Origin: Lachnospiraceae bacterium
GTDB lineage: Bacteria; Bacillota; Clostridia; Lachnospirales; Lachnospiraceae
Direction: 5' to 3'
DNA length: 64,000 bases
NCBI GenBank assembly: GCA_022781925.1
Contig: JALESO010000032.1
Coordinates: 1-64,000 of the forward strand
In this document: piece by piece, positions 8,540-17,221 of the stretch
How the letters are laid out: every line of letters begins with the position of its first letter
Position numbering within the stretch: the stretch's first letter is position 1
Program-made: the position numbers and the translations under genes
Notes under the pieces: model-generated
What the model saw: only the letters and a program-made list of their open reading frames with translations
Told to the model about the DNA's origin: nothing
Databases searched by the model: none

Positions 8540-8584
8540 ACAAAAACAGGCAATCGAATAACTTCTGTCATCCGACTACCTGTT
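8540..8584 (-). terminator. terminator of the alpha-galactosidase gene
   Basis: On the minus strand the 15-base arms 8570-8584 and 8545-8559 pair completely when three G-U pairs are allowed, with AACAGG/CCTGTT at the base and a 10-base loop. A run of five T (8542-8546) follows. It lies 26 bases past the alpha-galactosidase stop. Confidence 0.8.
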
Positions 8585-8609
8585 CTACTATCATTTTACT
8601 GCGCACTGC

Positions 8610-10781
8610 CTATGCGTCCTGCACTTTTTTCAATGTAAACTGATAAGCTTCATATTCCGTTGTCGCCATCGGAAGCAGAATGCCGGCCTGCATCAATGCC
8701 ATGCCACAATACCTGTTTCCGGTTGACTCTTCCAGATAAAAGCTTTCCGCATCCAGCCCTTTTAATTTTACATACGTCCCAAACGGATTTCCCTCCGCAG
8801 ACAGACGTACAACGCTTACCAGTGCCTGCGATTGATCTTTTGCAACACTCATCCATGCAGCCACTTCTTCCTGAAACGGATCGGACAGACGGTAATAGTT
8901 TCCCTCACGGATCAGCTCCTGATGTCTGCGATAGGTTGCAAGCTGTGTACGAATTTCCTCTTTTTCTTCACTGCTCAGTAATGCCGGGTTCATCTCATAG
9001 CCAAAGGTACCTGCCATGGCAACGACACCTCTTGTATTCAGGCTCGTGATCCTGCCGGTCTGGTGATTCGGTACTGCAGATACATGGGAACCAACCACAG
9101 CCGTCGGATAGAAGAAGGATGTACCATACTGGATCCGTGTACGGTTGATGGCATCCGTATTATCACTGCACCAGATCTGTGGTGTGTAATACATCATACC
9201 TGCGTCAAAACGTCCACCGCCCCCGCTGCAGCCCTCGATCAGGATATCCGAATAACGGCTCGTCAGTTTTCCCAGAAAATCGTATAATCCCAACACATAG
9301 TCATAAGCTACATTTCCGGCATACACATCAGACATGCTGCGGTTCATATCCCACTTGATATATTCGATATTTCCCTGATCCAGGATCGCACAAATGCGTT
9401 TTAAAATCTCTTCCCGTACTTCTTTTCTGGAAAAATCAAGTAACAGCTGATTTCTGGAGCGGATCGGCGCCCGTCCCGGAATCGTCAGCGCCCAGTCCGG
9501 ATGCGCCCGGTACAGATTGCTGTTCTCACTCACCATCTCCGGTTCGATCCAGATGCCGAATTTCACCCCCTGTGCATTGACACGATCAATCAGCTGTCCC
9601 AGGGTACCGCCTAATTTTTCTTCATTGACAAACCAGTCACCCAGAGAGGAATTATCATCGTTTCGTTTTCCAAACCAGCCGTCATCCATAACAACCATAT
9701 CAATGCCAAGTTCTGCTGCCTGTTTTGCCAGGTCTACGATCGTATCGCCGTTAAAATCAAAGTACGCAGCTTCCCAACTGTTGATCAGGATCGGACGGTT
9801 TATATGTACATACTTTCCTTTACATACATGATTTAAAATGCAGTTGTGATACTGACGGGAAAGTTTTGAAAATCCCTGATCAGAATAGGTCATGATCACT
9901 TCCGGTGCCGTAAATTCTGCGCCAGCCTTCACCGGATATGCAAACAATTCATCACTAAGCCCCATCTGGAAACGGGTCTGGTTAAACTGATCCCGTTCTG
10001 CCTCGCAGACAAAATTTCCGCTGTACATAAAAAGCATACCATAGCAGTTTCCGGCATCTTCTGTCGCGGTACGTTCTGCCAGAATCACACCCGGATTATA
10101 CTGATGGCTGGAACTGCCTCTGCGGCTGCCAATCCGGTATGTTCCATGTCCCACCGGAACACGCTCCGGATTGCGCTCCATGGCATGTCTGCCATAAAAA
10201 CTGATGGCATCGTAATCTCCGTGTACAAAATCAAGGCATGCGGACAAAGCTTTTTTCACAGTGATCGTTTCAGTGCCCGCATTTTGGATGATCACACTTC
10301 TGGTAATGATATCTGCCTCTTCCAGTACACCGTAAAGCAGATGTACTTCTACCTGCGTCACTTCATCTTTTAACACGATTTCCAGTGTCTCTGCCTCGTC
10401 ATCCGCTGCCCAGACAGCAGGAAGTCCTTGCAGACTATATTTTCCTTTTGTGATCTTATAACGGTCAAAGATCGGATCACAGCACTCTGTTCCATTAGCA
10501 TTTACAATATCCAATGCATAATTGCGGTAATCGCCGGTTCCGAGAGACGGATATTCCTGTGGCAGCGCATCCAGGGAATAGGTCCGATCCATTCCTGCCG
10601 CATATGGACTTCCGGAAAAACCGTGATCCGCATAGCACAACAGATAATCCATGTTTCCTTTTGTTCTTGGTCCATAATATAAGTGCAGCAAATAACCTTT
10701 CGCATCTGCCATCATCTGGTAAGTTGTATGTTTTGTATGAATTGTAAATATTTTCCGGTCTGCATCAAAAATAATTGCCAT
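8610..10781 (-). CDS. alpha-galactosidase, glycoside hydrolase family 36
   Basis: A 723-residue cytosolic glycosidase that releases terminal alpha-1,6-linked galactose from raffinose, stachyose or melibiose. It has the GH36 layout: N-terminal beta-supersandwich, central TIM barrel and C-terminal beta domain. DDGWFG is at residues 366-371, the catalytic nucleophile Asp478 in YIKWDMNR, and the acid/base Asp526 in CSGGGGRFD. Length matches the ~720-residue tetrameric GH36 enzymes. No sugar transporter or regulator gene is adjacent, so it is likely controlled in trans. The upstream region (10782-10900) holds TATAAT at 10816-10821 but a poor -35 box. Confidence 0.96.
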   Translation of the reverse strand: MAIIFDADRKIFTIHTKHTTYQMMADAKGYLLHLYYGPRTKGNMDYLLCYADHGFSGSPYAAGMDRTYSLDALPQEYPSLGTGDYRNYALDIVNANGTECCDPIFDRYKITKGKYSLQGLPAVWAADDEAETLEIVLKDEVTQVEVHLLYGVLEEADIITRSVIIQNAGTETITVKKALSACLDFVHGDYDAISFYGRHAMERNPERVPVGHGTYRIGSRRGSSSHQYNPGVILAERTATEDAGNCYGMLFMYSGNFVCEAERDQFNQTRFQMGLSDELFAYPVKAGAEFTAPEVIMTYSDQGFSKLSRQYHNCILNHVCKGKYVHINRPILINSWEAAYFDFNGDTIVDLAKQAAELGIDMVVMDDGWFGKRNDDNSSLGDWFVNEEKLGGTLGQLIDRVNAQGVKFGIWIEPEMVSENSNLYRAHPDWALTIPGRAPIRSRNQLLLDFSRKEVREEILKRICAILDQGNIEYIKWDMNRSMSDVYAGNVAYDYVLGLYDFLGKLTSRYSDILIEGCSGGGGRFDAGMMYYTPQIWCSDNTDAINRTRIQYGTSFFYPTAVVGSHVSAVPNHQTGRITSLNTRGVVAMAGTFGYEMNPALLSSEEKEEIRTQLATYRRHQELIREGNYYRLSDPFQEEVAAWMSVAKDQSQALVSVVRLSAEGNPFGTYVKLKGLDAESFYLEESTGNRYCGMALMQAGILLPMATTEYEAYQFTLKKVQDA

Positions 10782-10900
10782 TCACGGTTCCCCCTTTGTG
10801 TCTTCGTTTTCGTTCATTATATCGCGATTTCATCACTCAATAATTTCGCCGTTCGTCAATCATGCTAGCATGTTGACTCTCTTACGCTCATTATATCATA
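10782..10900 (-). promoter_or_regulatory. probable promoter region of the alpha-galactosidase gene
   Basis: On the minus strand a perfect TATAAT lies at 10816-10821, about 35 bases before the start codon, but no acceptable -35 box is present 16-18 bases upstream, as expected for an activator-dependent promoter. A 12-base perfect palindrome CATGCTAGCATG lies at 10861-10872, about 40 bases upstream of the -10, where an activator could bind. A second TATAAT is at 10890-10895. The assignment is inference. Confidence 0.4.
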
Positions 10901-10945
10901 AAAAGTGCCTTCCGACACCCTTATTCTGATGTCAGAAAGCACTTT
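10897..10945 (-). terminator. terminator of the cytidylate kinase-like gene
   Basis: On the minus strand a 16-pair stem (arms 10930-10945 and 10902-10917, two G-U pairs, AAAGTGC/GCACTTT at the base, GACA/TGTC at the top) is followed by five T residues. It lies about 64 bases past the stop of the cytidylate kinase-like gene. Confidence 0.85.
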
Positions 10946-11008
10946 ATGTTTCATTTTATCGTTCGTTCTAAGATACCGTCTGTCTCACATAGTTCGTATC
11001 ACAGAATA

Positions 11009-11656
11009 CTATTTGATGTCTTCATCCGGGTAACGGATCTTCAGATACTCAATGATCATATCTACCGTCTTATCAATGCCAAGCACAGAACTGTCTACAC
11101 AGAAATCATAGCTGCGTGCATCTCCCCATTTCTTGCTGGAGTAATAATTATAATAATTTGCACGTTTCTTATCAGTCTTGTTGATAAAGTCGATGACCTT
11201 GTTGTCATCCTTAAACTCTCTATCGGAATCTGCTTTGATTCTCTTCAGACGGAAATCCATGTCTGCATGGATAAATACGCTGACGCAGTCCGGATCTCCT
11301 GCCAATGCATAATCCGCACATCTTCCTACGATAACGCAGGATTCCTCGGAAGCCAGTTTCTTGATGGCTTCAAACTGAGCCAGAAATACTTTGTGGTTCA
11401 GCGGCATATCTACAAAAGGTGCTGATGTATAACCACTCATGGAATATGTATCCATTACCAGAGAGTACAGAAAACTGTTTGTCGGTTTTTCATCATTTTT
11501 CTGTAAGATTTCTTCACAGAATCCACTGTTTTTTGCTGCAATTGAAAGTAACTCACTGTCATAACATTTTATATTTAACCGGTCAGCCAGCTTCTGTCCG
11601 ATTTCTTTTCCACCGCTTCCAAATTCGCGTCCGATTGCAATTACAAGATTTCTCAT
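11009..11656 (-). CDS. cytidylate kinase-like family protein
   Basis: A 215-residue P-loop protein of the Cytidylate_kin2 family (Pfam PF13189). The N-terminal nucleotide-binding loop is GREFGSGGKEIG (residues 9-20); VIVGRCADYAL and the lid-like RIKADSDREFKDD segment follow. The family resembles CMP kinases but also occurs as accessory domains, so the true substrate is uncertain. It differs from canonical Cmk in sequence and is a separate gene. GGGGGA precedes ATG 11656. It is monocistronic with its own promoter (11690-11718) and terminator. Confidence 0.88.
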   Translation of the reverse strand: MRNLVIAIGREFGSGGKEIGQKLADRLNIKCYDSELLSIAAKNSGFCEEILQKNDEKPTNSFLYSLVMDTYSMSGYTSAPFVDMPLNHKVFLAQFEAIKKLASEESCVIVGRCADYALAGDPDCVSVFIHADMDFRLKRIKADSDREFKDDNKVIDFINKTDKKRANYYNYYSSKKWGDARSYDFCVDSSVLGIDKTVDMIIEYLKIRYPDEDIK

Positions 11657-11689
11657 AGGAAATCCCCCTTTCCTTCACTTACTACATAT

Positions 11690-11718
11690 AGTATACTACA
11701 TTTTTACAAAAATCTCAA
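11690..11718 (-). promoter_or_regulatory. promoter of the cytidylate kinase-like gene
   Basis: TTGAGA (11713-11718) and TATACT (11690-11695) on the minus strand with a 17-base spacer, 33 bases before the start codon. Confidence 0.75.
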
Positions 11719-11767
11719 CGGTAATCCGTTTTTTGTCTGAAAACTATCAGCACTAGTACAAATTTGC

Positions 11768-11842
11768 ACGCATAATTCACTTTATCTTCAAGTCGAACGC
11801 ACGTGAGACTTGGTGCGTGATTGGTAAGATAGCCACTCGAAA
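11768..11842. other. structured intergenic segment downstream of rluD
   Basis: Between the rluD stop and the next gene's promoter, three complementary word pairs occur: TATCTT/AAGATA as an outer stem, ACGCAC/GTGCGT, and CAAGTC/GACTTG. The last two interleave, so they cannot both form as simple hairpins. No T run follows. It may be a 3' UTR structure; no known RNA family is recognised. Confidence 0.35.
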
Positions 11843-11856
11843 TGTATATATCTATA

Positions 11857-12792
11857 TTATCTGGAAAGCTTATTTAATAAATTCTGGAAATACTCCGGCA
11901 GCGGAGCTTCAAATTCCATATATTCATGCGTCGTCGGATGTACAAATCCAATGATCATGGCATGCAATGTCTGTCCCTGCAGACCTTTCATCGCCAGATT
12001 CTTTGGATTTCCATACAGTTCATCCCCCAGAAGCGGATGTCCGATACTCGCCATATGCACACGGATCTGATGGGTCCGCCCGGTTTCCAGTTGAAACTCC
12101 ATATAAGTATATTTTGCAAATCGCTGAAGCACTTTATAGTGCGTAATGGCCGGTTTTCCGTTTTTTTCATTGATCGCCATTTTTTTACGCTGGGTCGGAT
12201 GACGTCCAATGGCTCCCTCAATGGTACCCTCATCTTCTTTCACTACACCACAGACGATGCCACGGTATCTGCGGGTCACGGTATGCTCTTTGATCTGCTC
12301 TGCAATATCTGTGTGCGCGGTATCATTTTTGCACACGATCAGTGCTCCTGTGGTGTCCATGTCGATACGATGCACGATTCCCGGGCGGATCTCCCCATTG
12401 ATGCCGGAAAGACTGTCTGCGCAGTGGTACATGATGGCATTTACCAGTGTCCCGCTGTAATGTCCCGCCGACGGATGCACCACCATTCCTTTTGGCTTGT
12501 TGACAATTAGCACGTCTTCATCTTCGTACAGGATATCCAGCGGAATATCCTCTGCTTCAATGGCAACGGACTGTGCTTCCGGGATGGAAGCTGTCACAAC
12601 GTCTGACACATCCACCACATATCCGGCTTTTGTGACTGCTTTTCCATTGACACTGACATTTCCGCCCTTGATCAGTTTCTGAAAAAAGCTTCGGGACTGA
12701 TCCGCATAGATCAGCGTCAGATAACGGTCCAGCCGCTCTCCCGCCTGCTCTGCTTCCACAACAAATTCCTGCACATGTACGTTATTTTCCAT
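11857..12792 (-). CDS. rluD: RluD-type 23S rRNA pseudouridine synthase
   Basis: A 311-residue RNA-modifying enzyme. An N-terminal S4 RNA-binding domain (residues ~18-65) precedes the RluA/RluD catalytic domain with the HRID motif containing the catalytic Asp144 (GIVHRIDMDTTGALIV). It converts uridines to pseudouridine, most likely in helix 69 of 23S rRNA. It starts three bases after the lspA stop, with AAAGGAAA as ribosome binding site, so it is in an operon with lspA. The lspA-rluD pairing is common in Firmicutes. The exact target among RluA/C/D paralogues is inferred. Confidence 0.93.
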   Translation of the reverse strand: MENNVHVQEFVVEAEQAGERLDRYLTLIYADQSRSFFQKLIKGGNVSVNGKAVTKAGYVVDVSDVVTASIPEAQSVAIEAEDIPLDILYEDEDVLIVNKPKGMVVHPSAGHYSGTLVNAIMYHCADSLSGINGEIRPGIVHRIDMDTTGALIVCKNDTAHTDIAEQIKEHTVTRRYRGIVCGVVKEDEGTIEGAIGRHPTQRKKMAINEKNGKPAITHYKVLQRFAKYTYMEFQLETGRTHQIRVHMASIGHPLLGDELYGNPKNLAMKGLQGQTLHAMIIGFVHPTTHEYMEFEAPLPEYFQNLLNKLSR

Positions 12793-12795
12793 AAA

Positions 12796-13326
12796 CTATT
12801 TTCCTTTCAGACTCTTCAGCAGTTCATTCAGATCTTCTTCCTTATACCGGAAGATCAGAAGAATTGCCAGGAATACGGCAGAACAGGTGACATAGATATC
12901 TGCCACATTAAAAATTGGGAAATTAATGGCTTTAAAATAAAAGAAATCTACCACATACCCATTACACATACGGTCAATAAAATTTCCAACAGCGCCGGCT
13001 GCGATCAGCACAAGGATACCGCGCAGCATGGCAAACTTCCGTGTATACGGAATACGCCAGAAACAATACGCCAGAACTGCCAGTATGATCACCGTGATAA
13101 TGAGAAATACCACTCGTTTTCCCTGAAAAATACCAAAAGCTGCTCCACGGTTTTCCAGATAATAAAGTTCAAACACATTTTTTACCAGTTCGATCGGATC
13201 CTGATCTTTCAGATGCAGCACTGCCAGTTTCTTGGTCCACTGATCCGCCAGCACGAGAATGACAAAACCGATCACACCCAGAAGGACACTTTTGGGCTTT
13301 CCCATGCCTGTTTTCTTTTCGGACAT
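12796..13326 (-). CDS. lspA: lipoprotein signal peptidase (signal peptidase II)
   Basis: A 176-residue inner-membrane aspartyl protease that removes the signal peptide of prolipoproteins after diacylglyceryl modification. Four hydrophobic helices are visible. The family motifs are intact: NRGAAFGIF at 59-67, GNFIDR with catalytic Asp118, and FNVADIYV with catalytic Asp143. A strong GGGAGGGG precedes ATG 13326. Its substrates in this window would include the lipoproteins at 17222 and 39841. Confidence 0.96.
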   Translation of the reverse strand: MSEKKTGMGKPKSVLLGVIGFVILVLADQWTKKLAVLHLKDQDPIELVKNVFELYYLENRGAAFGIFQGKRVVFLIITVIILAVLAYCFWRIPYTRKFAMLRGILVLIAAGAVGNFIDRMCNGYVVDFFYFKAINFPIFNVADIYVTCSAVFLAILLIFRYKEEDLNELLKSLKGK

Positions 13327-13344
13327 AATATTCCCCTCCCTGTC

Positions 13345-13390
13345 ATTTCATCAAAGAAGAACCAGTCTCTTTTTCAGAAACTGGTTCCCC
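13345..13390 (-). terminator. hairpin between sepF and lspA
   Basis: GAACCAGT (13359-13366) pairs with ACTGGTTC (13380-13387); TCT/AGA extends it. On the minus strand it is followed by TTCTTTGA, a weak T run. It probably attenuates read-through from sepF into lspA rather than fully stopping it. Confidence 0.5.
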
Positions 13391-13423
13391 GAGATCTTTC
13401 TAAACTTTTCACATTCTTGAATA

Positions 13424-13966
13424 TTAAATATCATTCTGTAAGGAAGACACATCAAATGCATCCATAATGCTCTGGAAATCACCGGAAATGTCCACAGAAG
13501 ATGGTGTTACAATAAAGATGAAATTTGAAATCTTTTGAAGGTTTCCATCAATTGCGAAACATGATCCGGAAGTAAAATCAATGATTCTCTGTCCGATCTC
13601 CAGGTCCAGTCCTTCCAGATTCAGCACAACGGTGCGGTTATTTAATAAGGTCTCTGTAATTTCACGGGCATCTTCCACAGATGTAGGTTTGATCACACAT
13701 ACTTCCATAGCAGCATTTCCTCCCTGATTCTTTTTCACCGGTCGCATCGGTGTTACTTTTGAATTGGATTTTGCAGCAGATTTTGACTCCTTTGGTGCAG
13801 TAAATCTGGATGCAGTATCCTCTTCTTTTTCCCGACGAAATGATTTCCGTTTCGGCTCCTCATAGTAGTCATCTTCTTCATCATAGTAATCGTCATCGTA
13901 GAAATCGTCCTCTTCCTCGGAATTCAGACGCATCATATTTAAAAATTTATCCATCATCATAGCCAT
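13424..13966 (-). CDS. sepF: cell division protein SepF
   Basis: A 180-residue FtsZ-binding protein. The N-terminal region (residues ~16-45) is a very acidic, tyrosine-rich low-complexity stretch, then a basic linker, then the ~85-residue SepF core (from MEVCVIKPTSVEDAREI to the end) that polymerises into rings. SepF anchors and bundles FtsZ at the septum; the N-terminal amphipathic helix (MAMMMDKFLNMM) binds membrane. GGAGA lies about ten bases before ATG 13966. It follows the YggS gene at 33 bases, the conserved Gram-positive arrangement. Confidence 0.93.
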   Translation of the reverse strand: MAMMMDKFLNMMRLNSEEEDDFYDDDYYDEEDDYYEEPKRKSFRREKEEDTASRFTAPKESKSAAKSNSKVTPMRPVKKNQGGNAAMEVCVIKPTSVEDAREITETLLNNRTVVLNLEGLDLEIGQRIIDFTSGSCFAIDGNLQKISNFIFIVTPSSVDISGDFQSIMDAFDVSSLQNDI

Positions 13967-13999
13967 TGTGATAAAATCTCCATTCTCAGTTCATATAGT

Positions 14000-14692
14000 T
14001 TAAATATTATAATTTCTGGCACCGAAAATACCGGTTCCGACTCTGACCATGGTAGCTCCCTCTTCAATCGCAACTTCGTAGTCACCGCTCATTCCCATAG
14101 ACAGAACACGCATATTTACATTATCAATGTTTTTCTCTTTGATGTCAACAGATAATTGGCGTATTTCCTGAAAATATTTGCGGTTGTCCTCCGGATCATC
14201 CACGTATGGTGCAATAGTCATCAGACCACAGATATGAATATTCGGAAGCTTTGCGGCCTCTTCTACCAGTGCAATGGCTTCCTCTCTTGTGGTTCCGAAT
14301 TTGGAAGCTTCTCCGGCGATATTTACCTCAATGAGAATATCCGTAGTCACTTCATGTTTTACGGACTGTGCACTGATCTCCTGTGCAAGACGCAGGGAAT
14401 CCACGGAATGAATAAGGGCCGCCTTTCCCATCAGATATTTTACTTTATTGCGCTGCAGATGACCGATCATATGCCAGTGAATATCCTTCGGCATCACCTC
14501 ATATTTGTCCATCATTTCCTGTACTTTATTTTCACCAAACTCACGCACGCCGGTATCATATACTTCCTGCAGCATCTCCACCGGTTTTGTCTTGCTGACT
14601 GCGATCAGCGTAACCTCAGAACGATCCCGTCCCGCGCGTTTACAAGCTGCCTCAATTTTTGCTTCTACTTCTTTTAAATTCTCAGTGACCAC
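14000..14692 (-). CDS. YggS family pyridoxal phosphate homeostasis protein
   Basis: A 230-residue PLP-binding protein (PLPBP/YggS). The PLP lysine is Lys34 in LIAVSKTKP, and FGENKVQEM, HMIGHLQRNK and MGMSGDYEVAIEEGATMVRVGTGIFG are the usual conserved blocks. It buffers pyridoxal phosphate and affects amino acid balance; no catalytic turnover is established for the family. The start is GTG 14692, with GGGAGGAT six bases upstream. It sits between the HlyD-like gene and sepF in one transcription unit. Confidence 0.94.
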   Translation of the reverse strand: MVTENLKEVEAKIEAACKRAGRDRSEVTLIAVSKTKPVEMLQEVYDTGVREFGENKVQEMMDKYEVMPKDIHWHMIGHLQRNKVKYLMGKAALIHSVDSLRLAQEISAQSVKHEVTTDILIEVNIAGEASKFGTTREEAIALVEEAAKLPNIHICGLMTIAPYVDDPEDNRKYFQEIRQLSVDIKEKNIDNVNMRVLSMGMSGDYEVAIEEGATMVRVGTGIFGARNYNI

Positions 14693-14711
14693 TTTTTTAT
14701 CCTCCCTGATT

Positions 14712-16136
14712 TTAATTTAAAAATTCTCCCTCACTTACGCTGGAACCATCCATCGCAATATGATCATATAATGAAATACCATATTTTGTGCCTGTTTTGA
14801 CAATGGTATATTCTTCGTTTTCAGCCAGTACATCGATCAGACGAAATACCGCATACCCTTTATCGACATTATAAACACCTTTTCTGGTATCTTTATCCTT
14901 GATCGTGTATTGCTGTGTACTGTTCGGCAGCTGTATCGTATCACCGACTGCCAGAGAATCTTCGGATATATAGTAAGTATTATTTTCTTCATCATCATAA
15001 TACAGATCCGTCGCAATAAATTCTGCTGTCTCTTTGCCGTGCTTGTCTTTTGTGATTTTTATCACGCCATTGCTGGAAGAGTTGTCTCCTTTTCCCACAT
15101 ACTCTTTCGGGATCACAAGGAATTCTTTTTCCGCGATCGCTGTATTCGGAAGCTTCAGTCCCTTACTCTCATCCGCCCCCAGTTCTACCTCGATATAGCG
15201 TTCAGACAGAAACCGGATCATGGAATTGTTCAGATCCAGCTGCAGAAAATACTCCCCGTCAATCTTTCTGACGTAGGTGGTGGCATTGGTTTCCGTATTG
15301 TCTTTGCGGAATTTCACATGCAGAACGAAGGAATCGCTGCCTTCACTGATCTTTGCCTGATATGCCGCTGCTTCTTTTTTGGTGATTGGAACCATCAGCG
15401 TCCAGTCCTCATTGGTTGCAATCTTGTACAATGCCTGTCCGGATGTAACCTGCGCATTCCTTTTCAGATTTGTCTTGGCATAAGACGCCGGATTATACAT
15501 CTCTGCTTTAAAGGAATCTGCCGTAACATCCTCGTATCCATCTGTATACAAGGCCAGAATACCATCCACTGTGGTCCGCACAAAAGAAAAGGTATTCTGA
15601 GATACCGCCGCCGTGGTCTTATCCGCCAGACTGTCCAGGGCATTCACATAGAGATTCTCCTGGATCTGCGCATTCACGCTTTCTTTAAAGGAATACACAT
15701 TGTAAAACTGCTCGTTGGAATAGCCGGTCACATAACCGGTCACAGTATTCTGAATGTTCAGCAGTTCCTCCTGGGACAGATTGGCTGCATCCAGTCCGGC
15801 CTGAGAGATTTCTTCTGAAATATTACCTGCCTTGTCCACAGAGCAGATCAGATCGTTATATCCCGCCTTATCACCCTCTTTTTTGTAATAATTGACAGAA
15901 CCTGCATCATTTGCATAAAAGACCTGTTCCGGGCGCAATATAAGCGCGGTATAAGATTTATTATTTGCAATCTGACCATACTGGACTTCATACACAGAGA
16001 TATTATTCTGCGTCAGATAGGAAATCAGATAAATAACAAAATATAAAAATACAAACGCAAATATAATAATGCCGATATTCAGATGAAAGCGTCTGCGGTA
16101 TTGTACGATTTTTCGTTTACGCTTTTTACTCTTCAT
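14712..16136 (-). CDS. HlyD family (membrane-fusion-like) protein
   Basis: A 474-residue protein with a basic N-terminus (KSKKRKRK), one membrane helix (residues ~20-42) and a long extracytoplasmic region. Short lipoyl/barrel-sandwich-like stretches on both sides of a helical middle place it with the HlyD/RND adaptor-like group, but no partner transporter is encoded nearby. It is the first gene of the unit leading to yggS and sepF, hinting at an envelope or division role; that is inference. AAAGGAAG precedes ATG 16136. Function unknown. Confidence 0.7.
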   Translation of the reverse strand: MKSKKRKRKIVQYRRRFHLNIGIIIFAFVFLYFVIYLISYLTQNNISVYEVQYGQIANNKSYTALILRPEQVFYANDAGSVNYYKKEGDKAGYNDLICSVDKAGNISEEISQAGLDAANLSQEELLNIQNTVTGYVTGYSNEQFYNVYSFKESVNAQIQENLYVNALDSLADKTTAAVSQNTFSFVRTTVDGILALYTDGYEDVTADSFKAEMYNPASYAKTNLKRNAQVTSGQALYKIATNEDWTLMVPITKKEAAAYQAKISEGSDSFVLHVKFRKDNTETNATTYVRKIDGEYFLQLDLNNSMIRFLSERYIEVELGADESKGLKLPNTAIAEKEFLVIPKEYVGKGDNSSSNGVIKITKDKHGKETAEFIATDLYYDDEENNTYYISEDSLAVGDTIQLPNSTQQYTIKDKDTRKGVYNVDKGYAVFRLIDVLAENEEYTIVKTGTKYGISLYDHIAMDGSSVSEGEFLN

Positions 16137-16291
16137 TTCGGTCTTCCTTTCTATGTTGTTTTATCTTTTATTTTCGTCTACATGCTTTGTAAAAAAGCAA
16201 TCGAATATTTTTCTTTATAATATAAATGTTCCGTAACATGAATAAAAGCTTCCTGCAATGGCAATACTGTTTGTTGAAAAGGAGGAAGCAT

Positions 16292-16504
16292 ATGAATACA
16301 AAAATTCTGGATAATATTCTTCTTGCACTCGTTATCATTGGAGCCATCAACTGGGGACTGATCGGATTCTTCCGTTTTGACCTCATCGCATTCCTGTTTG
16401 GAAATATGAGCTGGCTCTCCCGCGTGATCTATGCGCTGGTAGGCATCAGCGGTGTATACCTGATCAGTGCCTTCGGTCGTATCCGCTCCATGAAAGATGC
16501 ATAA
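16292..16504 (+). CDS. DUF378 family small membrane protein
   Basis: A 70-residue protein with two membrane helices. The family signature is the first helix with AINWGLIGFF followed by FDLIA, then SRVIYALVGISGVYLI. Function of DUF378 is unknown; members are short integral membrane proteins in many bacteria. ATG 16292 is chosen because AAGGAGGAAG (16279-16288) precedes it; an in-frame ATG at 16226 has no ribosome binding site. A TATAAT occurs at 16216-16221. It is transcribed divergently from the HlyD-like gene. Confidence 0.87.
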   Translation: MNTKILDNILLALVIIGAINWGLIGFFRFDLIAFLFGNMSWLSRVIYALVGISGVYLISAFGRIRSMKDA

Positions 16505-16562
16505 GATTTGTCATTCGATCCAAATCATAAGTTTATCTTACACAAGAACGGGAAAGTATACG

Positions 16563-16610
16563 ATCCTACACTCTCGCAACAAGAAAGTGCGCAATCCTAC
16601 ACTCCCGCAA
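16563..16610 (+). repeat. short direct repeat, two copies 31 bases apart
   Basis: The 17-base word ATCCTACACTCTCGCAA (16563-16579) recurs at 16594-16610 with one change (C for T). Both lie in the non-coding gap after the DUF378 gene. Purpose unknown. Confidence 0.6.
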
Positions 16611-16650
16611 TGAAAAAGGTGTCTTAATGTTTTCCCCCATTAAGACACCT
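16611..16650 (-). terminator. terminator of the small P-loop protein gene
   Basis: AGGTGTCTTAAT (16617-16628) pairs perfectly with ATTAAGACACCT (16639-16650). On the minus strand five T residues follow at 16613-16617. It is 18 bases past the stop codon. Confidence 0.9.
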
Positions 16651-16667
16651 GATAATCGATGCTATTT

Positions 16668-17087
16668 CTATAAAGAAACAATCAGTCTGGCTTTTGCACA
16701 CTCAGGCAAATCTGCCTCATCTTTCGAAACACTTAAAATAAATTTAACATTGAATTTCTCACTGATGATGTCGAGTTTCTCAATCGCATGTACCAGCTGA
16801 TCATCTGCAAGGTTTGCAATTGTAAGGAAACTGTCAAGATACATTTCCTGCAGATCGTAATCCTGTGAAACAATACCACAAATAAATCCAAGGAATTCAT
16901 CACAGTTGCTGATCGGATAATCTCCTACATTGATCAAACGTACCTTATTTGATAACTCATGCATATGTTTCTGACTTTTATCCAGATATACAATATTACC
17001 GGAAGCGCTCTCTACAGATGTATTAACCTTATCCAATAAATATTTTGTTTTTCCTTTTCCCTTTTTACCGGCAATAATTTCAACCAT
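16668..17087 (-). CDS. small P-loop NTPase-like protein, function unknown
   Basis: A 139-residue protein with a Walker A-like loop GKKGKGKT at residues 7-14 right at the N-terminus, as in the start of ATPase folds, and no clear Walker B. Relatives in Clostridia are sometimes labelled twitching motility PilT-like, but the protein is far shorter than PilT and I see no pilus genes. No membrane segment. It is monocistronic with its own promoter (17170-17198) and strong terminator. Possibly a regulatory NTP-binding protein; function not inferred further. Confidence 0.75.
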   Translation of the reverse strand: MVEIIAGKKGKGKTKYLLDKVNTSVESASGNIVYLDKSQKHMHELSNKVRLINVGDYPISNCDEFLGFICGIVSQDYDLQEMYLDSFLTIANLADDQLVHAIEKLDIISEKFNVKFILSVSKDEADLPECAKARLIVSL

Positions 17088-17169
17088 AATTTTATCCTCC
17101 TACCTCTGCCTGATTCTTTCTGTTCTCAGATCATCCAACCTGTAAAAAGAACCAGCTGTTTATGAATTT

Positions 17170-17198
17170 ATTATAGTATATCCCCCATTAAAATACAA
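17170..17198 (-). promoter_or_regulatory. promoter of the small P-loop protein gene
   Basis: TTGTAT (17193-17198) and TATAAT (17170-17175) on the minus strand, 17-base spacer, leaving an ~80-base 5' UTR. Confidence 0.75.
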
Positions 17199-17221
17199 CC
17201 GTTATTTCTAAAATTTCCATG

